Of a stretch of 6,118 nucleotides of DNA, positions 1 through 6,118 are shown piece after piece. How positions within the stretch are numbered: the first letter of the stretch is position 1; the number at the start of each line of letters is the position of its first letter. Where the stretch lies: contig CP070769.1 in the NCBI GenBank assembly GCA_020347085.1, positions 2,218,107 to 2,224,224 of the forward strand, given 5' to 3'. Source of the DNA: Desulfobacterales bacterium (GTDB taxonomy: Bacteria > Desulfobacterota > Desulfobacteria > Desulfobacterales > C00003060). The notes below the pieces were generated by a model that was given only the letters and a program-made list of their open reading frames with translations, had not been told where the DNA came from and ran no database searches. A program made the position numbers and the translations under genes.

Positions 1-1
1 A

Positions 2-205
2 AACCCCTCTTTTGCTAGAGCCCACGACAAGGCATTTGCACAACAAATCGTGGATCGCTTGCTTCGATCTGAAACGGTAAAACAAATCCCGTTAAGACAT
101 GAAACAGGGGAAGACATGTTGGCTGTGACCTTCCCCCGGCCCGGACCGAACTGGTGTAGGGCCCACCATGGTGTCCCACAGATGGGGGCCTTATCATGCT
201 GGTGA
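2..205 (+). CDS. Possible C-terminal end of an unrecognised protein, cut by the window edge
   Basis: A plus-strand frame is open from the left edge to a TGA at 203-205, about 67 codons with no visible start, so it would be the tail of a gene beginning outside the window. The predicted peptide has an ordinary, partly helical composition early on (for example FARAHDKAFAQQIVDRLL) and becomes rich in Pro, Gly, His and Trp near the end. I do not recognise a family. A 60-codon frame on the opposite strand covers the same bases, so coding on either strand is unproven. The plus frame is preferred only because it is open to the edge and its first half looks protein-like. Confidence 0.25.
   Translation, partial: NPSFARAHDKAFAQQIVDRLLRSETVKQIPLRHETGEDMLAVTFPRPGPNWCRAHHGVPQMGALSCW
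155..180. repeat. Imperfect inverted repeat centred on CACCATGGTG
   Basis: A perfect 10-base palindrome at 164-173 is flanked by GGG at 159-161 and CCC at 175-177, and then by TGT at 155-157 and ACA at 178-180. A small internal loop and one bulged A separate these blocks. It could form a hairpin or be a binding site for a dimeric protein. No T-run follows on either strand, so it is not a typical intrinsic terminator. It lies inside the possible left-edge reading frame and may be chance. Confidence 0.3.
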
Positions 206-222
206 GAAAAAAGAAGCCCTTA

Positions 223-486
223 TCAGATTTGCAAGTATAGCGTCATGACATGAAAGAGGTCCGCACATTGGAAGCTAAATTTATTGTAGAGATGGACTTC
301 GCCATTCCGCACTCCAAAGATCCCGTATGTCAGGATCCATTTATCGTGGGTCATTTGCGTGACCTTGAAGAAAAGTGGGATTTCTTTCTGAGCGGGGTGA
401 AGTGGAGTTCCTGAATCTTCCGGTTGCGGTTTGAATGTGACGCAGCGCCTGCTGATCAGCTTATCTACCTCGTCTTTCAGCCTCAT
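223..486 (-). CDS. Small hypothetical protein, 87 residues
   Basis: This minus-strand frame ends with TGA at 223-225. The ATG at 484-486 is preferred over the one at 535-537 because GGGGTG at 492-497 lies five bases upstream and could act as a ribosome binding site. The product starts MRLKDEVDKLISRR, has a mixed charged and hydrophobic composition, no transmembrane segment, no signal peptide and no motif I recognise. It is divergent from the glycosyltransferase gene, with about 210 bases between the two starts. It could be a real small gene, a remnant of a larger one, or a chance frame. Confidence 0.3.
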   Translation of the reverse strand: MRLKDEVDKLISRRCVTFKPQPEDSGTPLHPAQKEIPLFFKVTQMTHDKWILTYGIFGVRNGEVHLYNKFSFQCADLFHVMTLYLQI

Positions 487-597
487 TTTTTCACCCCAGA
501 CAAAGCTCCGATTGCAGGAAAGAAGAAACTCAAGCATCTGAAATAATCAAAAGGGTCCTCGAACCTTTTAGCGTCCTATTGACTTTGAATCAAGTGA

Positions 598-627
598 CTG
601 ACATACTCAGTGTTGCTCAAGTATAAC
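598..627 (+). promoter_or_regulatory. Candidate sigma70-type promoter for the glycosyltransferase-methyltransferase unit
   Basis: CTGACA at 598-603 (5 of 6 to the -35 consensus) and TATAAC at 622-627 (5 of 6 to the -10 consensus) are separated by 18 bases. Transcription would begin near 634, leaving a leader of roughly 65 bases before the ATG at 701. A second -35-like TTGACT at 579-584 with CATACT at 602-607 is a weaker alternative. A perfect TTGACA at 643-648 has no good -10 at the right distance. The stretch 538-697 otherwise shows nothing I can name. Confidence 0.35.
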
Positions 628-700
628 CTCAGCACACGCACATTGACAATGGAATCATAGCTCCCATTTCTACCGATATAGAATAACACAACCACATTTG

Positions 701-2527
701 ATGCGATTAAATAAAAGAGTCATACGTGCCTCGCTGCTTTTAACTGCAGTCGGTCTCTTCGTGTTTGGTATAGCATTATTCACGATTTCGTACTGTCCCT
801 TTAAGGCAGTGAAAGGAAAAATTGACGCTCTTACCTATGATGGGAGCGCTGACCCTTTGACCAAATCACTATTTGAAGAGATAATGCAGAGAGTTCGAAT
901 TATGGGGATAGTTTTGGTCTTTGTTGGGGGAACCTTATACGCAGGCAGACGACGATTTCCGGCCTATCTTTCTACAGCAGTCACGTCTATGTCTTGCTTT
1001 TTAGGCAAAGTCAAGCAGGATTTTGTTCGAGCATTAACAAAGGAACAAAAGACACATCTCATTGCTTTTTTCTCAATTCTTATTGGGAGTATCATTGTCA
1101 GGGGTTTCTTCCTAGCCCGACCGATGGGCTACGACGAAGCGTGGACGTTTGAGGCCTATGCATCCAAGCCTTTGTTAGTAGGCCTCTCGTATTACTCGGG
1201 GCCGAATAACCATCTTTTTCACACGTTTTTGGTTCACCTGTCATACTTGCTCGCAGGGAACAAGCCTTGGGTTATTCGCCTACCCGCCTTTTTTGCCGGG
1301 GTCCTGCTCGTGCCGATTTCGTATATACTATCTCGCATCTTTTACAATAAGCATGTTGCAATCCTGACCGGAGCGGTTGTTGCATTTTCAGCCCCCCTCA
1401 TTCTGTATTCGACTGAGGCACGCGGATACAGTTTAATATGCTTGTTTTCTCTGCTCATTTTTACTCTTGCCCCATATCTGAAAAGAAGCGATCAGTCTGG
1501 CCCGTGGATTCTTTTTGCTGTGTTGTCTGCGTTGGGCTTTTACACGATCCCAATTATGATTTATCCCTTTGGGATAGTGGTGACATGGCTTGTTATTTCC
1601 ATTGCTCTGGAAAAGGACAGTCCTTCAAAGTTGCTGGCTGTAAAGTACTTGTCACTGTCGTTGATTGGCGTAGTTCTGATGACCTTTTCCCTCTACACAC
1701 CGGTATTTGTTGTATCCGGGATGGAATCGGTTGTCGCAAACCGTTTTGTAGAATCGCAGCCCTGGTCGGTTTTTCTTTCTGAATTGCCTGGCTTTGCTCG
1801 ATCACTATGGCAGGAATGGCATACAAGCATGCCTTCCCCGGTAGAGTATTTATTGGCTGCGGGCTTCTTGACTTCCCTGTTTGCCCATAAGTGGACAAGC
1901 AAGCAACGCACGCCTATCATTGTCGCAGCAGTTACGTGGATCTGTCTTGTTCTGGTGATCCATCCAGTCGTTCGCTATACGAGAGTCTGGATATTCCTAC
2001 TTCCGCTTTACATTATTATGGCCCACTCCGGCCTAAGCATTTATTTGAAGTGGTTTCAGAAAACTCTAAAAAAATACAGGTCACTCCCAACCCTTACGCT
2101 GGCATTGATCATATCATTTTGGATGTGCTCGAACGTTATGTCAGAGAGGCATGCTTACTGGGAAATGAAGTGGGCTCCTCCGGAGGCAGAACCAATCAGT
2201 CTGTTCCTGAAAGATTACCTCAGACCTGGTGACGCGGTCGTCTCCAAAACGCACTTAGATGTTCCTTTAGCATACTACTTTCACGTTCATGACGTGCCTG
2301 TCAGCTATTTAAGTGCTGATCCGAATGCCAGCCAGCGCATGCTCCTCATTGTCTACGAGCCCGGCAGGAGAGATATGAATGAGCTGCTCAGCAGGAGAGG
2401 TGTAAACCCGGACCTTCTGAGCGTTCCTGAGGAGATCAAGCGGTTCAGATCGTTTGCCCTGTATGAGTCGAAGAGGGTTGATACAGAAAAACAGATAACA
2501 CAGACTCAGAAACAATTCCGCCGTTGA
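701..2527 (+). CDS. Polytopic GT-C glycosyltransferase, GT39/PMT_2-like (ArnT/dolichyl-phosphate-mannose transferase superfamily)
   Basis: This 608-residue integral inner-membrane protein probably transfers a sugar from a polyprenyl-phosphate donor to an acceptor on the periplasmic side; donor and acceptor cannot be read from sequence. I count about 12-13 hydrophobic segments. The GT-C signature MGYDEAW, with the acidic pair D145-E146 in the first periplasmic loop, is the expected catalytic/metal site. It is followed by GPNNH (167-171), a typical RLPAFF segment near 193-198 and the conserved STEARGYS (237-244). The last ~120 residues form a soluble tail. Two extra hydrophobic segments (about 10-29 and 67-83) precede the GT-C core. 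The ATG at 701 directly follows an in-frame TTG at 698; I chose ATG. No clear Shine-Dalgarno is seen. The frame is intact and stops 2 bases before the methyltransferase ATG, suggesting an operon. Family assignment is firm, substrate unknown. Confidence 0.85.
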   Translation: MRLNKRVIRASLLLTAVGLFVFGIALFTISYCPFKAVKGKIDALTYDGSADPLTKSLFEEIMQRVRIMGIVLVFVGGTLYAGRRRFPAYLSTAVTSMSCFLGKVKQDFVRALTKEQKTHLIAFFSILIGSIIVRGFFLARPMGYDEAWTFEAYASKPLLVGLSYYSGPNNHLFHTFLVHLSYLLAGNKPWVIRLPAFFAGVLLVPISYILSRIFYNKHVAILTGAVVAFSAPLILYSTEARGYSLICLFSLLIFTLAPYLKRSDQSGPWILFAVLSALGFYTIPIMIYPFGIVVTWLVISIALEKDSPSKLLAVKYLSLSLIGVVLMTFSLYTPVFVVSGMESVVANRFVESQPWSVFLSELPGFARSLWQEWHTSMPSPVEYLLAAGFLTSLFAHKWTSKQRTPIIVAAVTWICLVLVIHPVVRYTRVWIFLLPLYIIMAHSGLSIYLKWFQKTLKKYRSLPTLTLALIISFWMCSNVMSERHAYWEMKWAPPEAEPISLFLKDYLRPGDAVVSKTHLDVPLAYYFHVHDVPVSYLSADPNASQRMLLIVYEPGRRDMNELLSRRGVNPDLLSVPEEIKRFRSFALYESKRVDTEKQITQTQKQFRR

Positions 2528-2529
2528 AC

Positions 2530-3288
2530 ATGAAAACGATGTTGTCCCAAAATAATCCATTTGGGTGCACAAGACAGGGCTACGCGTTCGAGCATATCCG
2601 TGATAAAATGAGGTGTTTAGACTAAGGGTGTTATGATGGAAATTTAATAAAAACTGTGACGGTACGAAAATATGTCGAATTTGTGGGCGTAGACATAAAT
2701 AGGACTATTGTGTCGGAAAACCCGTACGGACTGAGCCTGATTCACGTTGAAGGCTCGTTGCCATTTCCAGATGAGAGTTTTGACTGTGTCACCGCACTCG
2801 ATGTCCTGGAACACATTTACGACCAGGACTTTGCGCTGAAAGAGATCAACAGGGTGCTGAAAAACCACGGGGTTTTGATTGCCACCGTTCCAAGGAAACA
2901 TATATTTTCGTTTTTGGACCTCAAAAATCTCAGCTTTGTTTTTCCGCGCCTTAGTAGGAGGCTTTTGTGCCTTGTCTATTCAAGGGAAAAGTACAAGGCA
3001 TGGTATGTTACCCATCCTGACGGACTTGTCGGGGATATAGAAAAAGAGAAATCCTGGCACGAGCATTTCACTCCTGCCAGCCTGCGAGAATTGCTGGGTA
3101 GAAATGGCTTCAGAGTTGATCGTTGTGATGGTTCTGGTCTATTTCTGAGGGTCTTCCTTTTGTTCGATTTTTTAAAAATAGGTTTTGTCTTCCCTGAGAG
3201 CACGAGATTCCGAGATTGCCGGAAATTTGAGCAGGCGAACTTGTTCTGCACAGCGGTAAAAACCGGCTCGCTTGAAGACGGCTTCTGA
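2530..3288 (+). pseudogene. Class I SAM-dependent methyltransferase (Methyltransf_11-like), interrupted by an in-frame TAA
   Basis: Read from the ATG at 2530, the frame gives MKTMLSQNNPFG..., then YAFEHI and KMRCLD, a TAA at 2623-2625 (codon 32), then GCYDGN and an uninterrupted frame to the TGA at 3286-3288. LD-x-GCYDG is SAM-binding motif I of Rossmann-fold methyltransferases, with the stop at the x position. Downstream parts are intact (numbers count the stop as a codon): VGVDIN with acidic D55 for the SAM ribose, LPFPDESFD (77-85), DVLEHI (91-96), then LKEINRVLKNHG and a TVPRK strand end. The C-terminal half, with WHEHFTP and a LRELLGRNGF helix, is typical of glycan or lipid methyltransferases. 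The total of about 252 codons is a normal length. A start at GTG 2656 would yield a 210-residue protein lacking motif I, probably unable to bind SAM. The start lies 2 bases after the glycosyltransferase stop. The change may be a recent mutation or a sequencing error. Confidence 0.8.
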
Positions 3289-3304
3289 CAAAACGGTACT
3301 TGTC
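3287..3304. repeat. Small inverted repeat between convergent genes
   Basis: GACAA (3287-3291) and TTGTC (3300-3304) can pair with an eight-base loop. They occupy most of the 21-base gap between the methyltransferase stop and the stop of the large minus-strand gene. The position suits a bidirectional transcription end, but the stem is only 5 bp, AT-rich and has no T-tract, so a terminator role is weakly supported. Confidence 0.2.
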
Positions 3305-3309
3305 ACCAA

Positions 3310-6118
3310 TCATTGGAAGTTCGAAGATGCGCCCCCTCTCACGGCCCGCACATGATAGCGACGCCTCTTGTGACCACCCCCATGCGCCTGGCCATCATTA
3401 AATCCCACATACCAAGCAAAACTTGGATAGAGGGTATGGGTCGTGCTCGACCAGTAAACTGCCGGCCGACACCCTGGAAAATAGCTGATATCGATGGAAG
3501 GCCCGTGGCGGGTGTCATCCACCAGACTCAATAGTTCTCGAATGTTGGGAAGTCGCCAGTCCCGATGCCCTGCAAGATCAAGATTTTGACAGTAGGCCAG
3601 TGCCTGCTCCCAGGTCATGGCCTTCGTCTCTATTTGCTGCCACATGAGGCCAGTTGTGATATCCGTTATCGTACCGTCCCCGTTGTCTTTGAAATGACCA
3701 AACTCCAAGCGCCTGCCACGCACTGCCCGAACATAATGACGATTGCTCTTGGCATTCATCATTGACTGGTTATCCCACAAGCAGACGTTCCAGGCAGACA
3801 GGGCAAGAGAAGCTGAGGCCGAAGCTGACCAGTAACAGTCCCCAGGCCCGTAGGAATATGGGAAATGGGCTGTATCCAAGGCCGGACCGAATTCGGCATA
3901 ATCTACTATCCTTTGTAATTCCTTCTTGGTAGGAAGCCGCCAGTCAGAATATGCGGCCAGAGTCAAGTTTTCGCAGTAATCCATGGCTTCTCGGTACGTC
4001 CGTTTTATCCCGTCGTCATGCCTTTGCCAGGCAAGTCCGGTAACATGGTCCAGCACGATCTCATCGCCGCGAATCGCCTTCACTTCATAGCTTGGAGCAC
4101 TGTCGGCATAATAGGCGTCCTGCCCTTGGAAGGGCTCATTGGGACCAGGACAAGTAATTTCCTGGCTATTATCATAACATTTGGTCTGTCCGGTGTCAGG
4201 CGTTCGAGACAAGTATGCTCGACCCAACCTGATGCTATCAAAGCCTATCCCTGTTATTTCTTCACCCGTTGTATCCAGAAGATCTATGCGAATTCCAATA
4301 ATGGTACCTTTCCAATGAGGATTATCTGCCATAACAATCCTGTAGTCGTGCAACTCTTGATCATGTTTTATCTCAAACGCTACATGTTTTTTCTCTGAAT
4401 ACTCAGGATCTTCATGTGTTGTGAAGAAAACCTTTCCATATCCACCCATGGCACTGCTCTTCATCTTGATAAAGAGCGAGTCAAAAAACTCAGCCTCCAG
4501 TCTCAGAGGATAGCTTTCAATCTGGCAATGACTTGATATGGGCTTGACAGAAAGAATACCGTTTTTCACTTGGTACATATGTCCGTTCACGTATTGCTTG
4601 GCGTTTATTGCAATCCAACCTTCGCTGTTCCCATTCACTTCGAAATCCCACTTGTACTTGCCCATCATATTCAATAGAAAGTTTGTAGGGTCATAGTAGT
4701 TTTCATACACCGAATCCTGTGTCCACTCCCCAAACCAGACAGCTGGAGCCTTAATTTCTCCTGTCTCGGTATGGAGTCTCATTAGTGACTGTTTTCCAAT
4801 TGCAAAATGCAAGTGGGCATATCCACCTCCATCGGGCCCCAACTTTCCTATCACGTTACCCATATGAACAACAGTTCCCACAGCACAGAGCGATTTTTCA
4901 GCCAAATTAGAATAGATGGATAGGATGGGCGTTCCGGTTATCTGATGGGCCAGAACGACAGTGTTGCCATATCCCCTGCCATTGTAGATGACGAGCCCAT
5001 CTGCCATGGCACGAACCGGTAAACTTCCATGGTCATGCCTAGGCCCCAGAAATTGCCAATCTTCACCATTGCTGAATATGCGTTCATCTTCTCCGTAAAG
5101 AGAACGACTATATGCAGTGGGTCCTGATGGAGAGTTGACGTACCTGTTTCGGCCATAAGCCGCCACAACATGCCAGGCATCACCCGTTTCAGCCCTATTG
5201 AAAGTTATCTCGGGATAGTCAAAATTGGGATGCGAGGACCGACCCAAAAGCGTCAAGATCTCACCAAAGTCTTTCTCGGAGGGCGGCTGATAATCCTGTC
5301 CACAGGTATAAGATGCATCAGAGTGATCTCCGATAGGGAGTCTAAAGTGAGTCGCCTGAGGAATGTCCGTTAGCTTCTTCCCGATTCTCAGGTAATAGGA
5401 GATAAGTACCTCAGAAAAGGATGTGATAGTTCCGCTCACAGCGTGTGTTGTCTTGTCAACAAGAGGGTCTCCTATTTTTCTGAGTAATGCTTTCCCTGAT
5501 AAGAGGGCCAGATCATCTTCCATGACACCCGGCGGCAAACTGGTGGGATCGTATCTCATAGTGACAGTGGCTGGTTGATTAAGGTTAAGCCCTGCCGGTG
5601 CCAGCTGATAAGTGGATATACTTTCTTTGAAACCGCGGACGCTGGTGAGAGCCACAGTGGTGGTAGAAGAAAGTGCGCCCCGGGGAACATTTAACAGAAG
5701 CTGTCCACCAGGGCTTTGGATTGTTCCGCCTTCGGGTCCGAGAGTTGCTAATCTATCTACCTCCACGAAGAAGTAGGTTTCAAAATCAACGCCTTGTCCT
5801 GGTTTCAAACCTTTGACGCTTATTTTCAACACATTGATCTGCCGACGAGGGTCTGTCTTCACTTCAATGTGCAAACCATCCCTAAAGCGGATATACGCTT
5901 GAACCCCATTTGCAATGTCGTTAAAACGATTTGTAATATCCACGCCATTTAACGAAGCTTTGAACGTGTCTGGTCTGGCTTCTTGGCTAAATACCACCAC
6001 CACGTTGACGGGAAAGGAATGCAGCTTCTCAAAGCGCTTAGGTGAGACGACCTTACACAGGCTCTCTGTGTGCCCCACTCCAGCCAAGCCTGTGTAGAGG
6101 GCAACACTGACTATCCAT
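3310..6118 (-). CDS. Secreted multidomain protein: ZU5-like, degenerate M23 peptidase, jelly-roll and two DUF1566 modules (5' partial)
   Basis: The frame is open to the right edge. The codons before the TTG at 6085-6087 read WIVSVALYTG and continue hydrophobic, which looks like a signal-peptide core, so the true start is probably beyond 6118. Counting from that TTG (925 residues), I see: an Ig-like beta region (about 24-110); a ZU5-like domain (113-230) with GPEGGTI and the VPRGAL element; an M23/LytM peptidase domain (about 335-431) with AMADGLV, GYGNTVVLAH and AHLHF; a jelly-roll module, perhaps carbohydrate-binding (about 478-623); and two DUF1566 domains (677-791, 803-918), each with DWRLP and a terminal VRAVRG. 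In the M23 domain the usual HxxxD zinc motif reads S339-N-G-E-D343 and the YxHL histidine is N394, so peptidase activity is doubtful. It probably acts at the cell surface or outside. The gene ends convergently 21 bases from the methyltransferase. No recognised named homologue. Confidence 0.85.
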   Translation of the reverse strand, partial: WIVSVALYTGLAGVGHTESLCKVVSPKRFEKLHSFPVNVVVVFSQEARPDTFKASLNGVDITNRFNDIANGVQAYIRFRDGLHIEVKTDPRRQINVLKISVKGLKPGQGVDFETYFFVEVDRLATLGPEGGTIQSPGGQLLLNVPRGALSSTTTVALTSVRGFKESISTYQLAPAGLNLNQPATVTMRYDPTSLPPGVMEDDLALLSGKALLRKIGDPLVDKTTHAVSGTITSFSEVLISYYLRIGKKLTDIPQATHFRLPIGDHSDASYTCGQDYQPPSEKDFGEILTLLGRSSHPNFDYPEITFNRAETGDAWHVVAAYGRNRYVNSPSGPTAYSRSLYGEDERIFSNGEDWQFLGPRHDHGSLPVRAMADGLVIYNGRGYGNTVVLAHQITGTPILSIYSNLAEKSLCAVGTVVHMGNVIGKLGPDGGGYAHLHFAIGKQSLMRLHTETGEIKAPAVWFGEWTQDSVYENYYDPTNFLLNMMGKYKWDFEVNGNSEGWIAINAKQYVNGHMYQVKNGILSVKPISSHCQIESYPLRLEAEFFDSLFIKMKSSAMGGYGKVFFTTHEDPEYSEKKHVAFEIKHDQELHDYRIVMADNPHWKGTIIGIRIDLLDTTGEEITGIGFDSIRLGRAYLSRTPDTGQTKCYDNSQEITCPGPNEPFQGQDAYYADSAPSYEVKAIRGDEIVLDHVTGLAWQRHDDGIKRTYREAMDYCENLTLAAYSDWRLPTKKELQRIVDYAEFGPALDTAHFPYSYGPGDCYWSASASASLALSAWNVCLWDNQSMMNAKSNRHYVRAVRGRRLEFGHFKDNGDGTITDITTGLMWQQIETKAMTWEQALAYCQNLDLAGHRDWRLPNIRELLSLVDDTRHGPSIDISYFPGCRPAVYWSSTTHTLYPSFAWYVGFNDGQAHGGGHKRRRYHVRAVRGGASSNFQ
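3334..4059 (-). repeat. Tandem pair of DUF1566 (Lcl C-terminal-like, C-type-lectin-fold) modules
   Basis: Two divergent copies lie head to tail at 3715-4059 (module 1) and 3334-3681 (module 2). Shared landmarks in order are TGL-x-WQ, an EA/QA helix ending in YC-x-NL, DWRLP followed by a KEL/REL helix, the HFP/YFP turn, YWS, an AW segment and a closing VRAVRG. Family members with this fold act as exported binding modules, and some are diversified targets of retroelements. Module 1 has an Ala/Ser/Leu-rich stretch after YWS, whereas module 2 has a polar, Gly/His/Arg-rich one. The copies have diverged well below easily visible DNA identity, so this is an old duplication. Confidence 0.8.
4795..5085 (-). 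other. M23 (LytM-type) peptidase domain lacking two expected histidines
   Basis: This segment encodes residues about 335-431 of the large protein. The fold landmarks are present: GEDW, LPVRAMADG, GYGNTVVLAH, IGKLGPDGGG and HLH at 425-427. The usual first zinc-ligand His of HxxxD is Ser339 (codon 5071-5073), with the Asp retained as D343. The catalytic-site His of YxHL is Asn394 (codon 4906-4908). HDH at 351-353 is nearby but sits in the loop that normally follows the Asp ligand. The domain could be structural or peptidoglycan-binding rather than hydrolytic. Confidence 0.6.

Noticed and set aside
549..569. Hairpin AAAAGG...CCTTTT as an intrinsic terminator
   Set aside because: The six-base stem is mostly A-T, the loop is long, no T-tract follows on either strand, and it lies downstream of no gene on the matching strand.
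643..684. Promoter using the perfect TTGACA at 643-648
   Set aside because: The only good -10-like element, TAGAAT at 679-684, is about 30 bases away, far beyond the usual 16-18 base spacing.
1438..1920. Several 75-114 codon frames on both strands inside the glycosyltransferase gene
   Set aside because: They overlap an intact gene with clear family motifs, and their translations have no recognisable domain.
2623..2625. Reassigned or recoded TAA codon
   Set aside because: The two long intact genes contain no in-frame TAA and no recoding element is visible; a point mutation or sequencing error is simpler.
2656..3288. Treating the GTG at 2656 as the real start of a complete 210-residue methyltransferase
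   Set aside because: It would begin in the middle of the Rossmann fold, after motif I, while the in-frame upstream codons encode GCYDG and a typical methyltransferase N-terminus.
3313..5373. Plus-strand frames opposite the large minus-strand gene, and a minus-strand frame at 4938-5183
   Set aside because: They are antisense or frame shadows of strongly supported domain-coding sequence and lack plausible starts or motifs.
3310..6118. A complete diversity-generating retroelement cassette in the window
   Set aside because: There is no reverse transcriptase frame, no accessory gene, and no second copy of the 3334-3456 segment with adenine-only differences; only a variable-region-like pattern is seen.

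Overview
The window reads as chromosomal DNA of a Gram-negative, environmental-type bacterium. Base composition is moderate, and the main gene is a long secreted modular protein ending in DUF1566 (Lcl C-terminal-like) modules, a combination I associate with Desulfobacterota and related groups. That placement is inference; there is no rRNA, tRNA or marker gene to test it.

Layout. Bases 1-697 are gene-poor: an open frame running in from the left edge (2-205, +), a small unrecognised frame on the minus strand (223-486), then a spacer with a plausible sigma70-type promoter. Bases 701-3288 form a two-gene plus-strand unit: a polytopic GT-C (GT39/PMT_2-like) glycosyltransferase, followed 2 bases later by a class I SAM-dependent methyltransferase. 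The methyltransferase is broken. An in-frame TAA sits inside its SAM-binding motif I (LD-stop-GCYDG), so an ORF caller finds only a 210-residue remnant from a GTG at 2656, while the real frame starts at an ATG at 2530. Bases 3310-6118 are a convergent minus-strand gene for a secreted multidomain protein: signal peptide, Ig-like region, ZU5-like domain, degenerate M23 peptidase domain, jelly-roll module and two DUF1566 domains. Its 5' end lies beyond the right edge of the window.

How the parts relate. The glycosyltransferase and methyltransferase look co-transcribed and probably modify a lipid-linked or envelope glycan. The large protein is probably exported and ligand-binding; nothing ties it functionally to the plus-strand pair except adjacency. 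The points most worth following are the nonsense codon in motif I, the loss of two key histidines in the M23 domain, and the C-terminal DUF1566 module, whose codon pattern resembles the variable region of a diversity-generating retroelement target although no reverse transcriptase or template repeat is present here. I found no CRISPR array, insertion sequence, RNA gene or clearly novel system.
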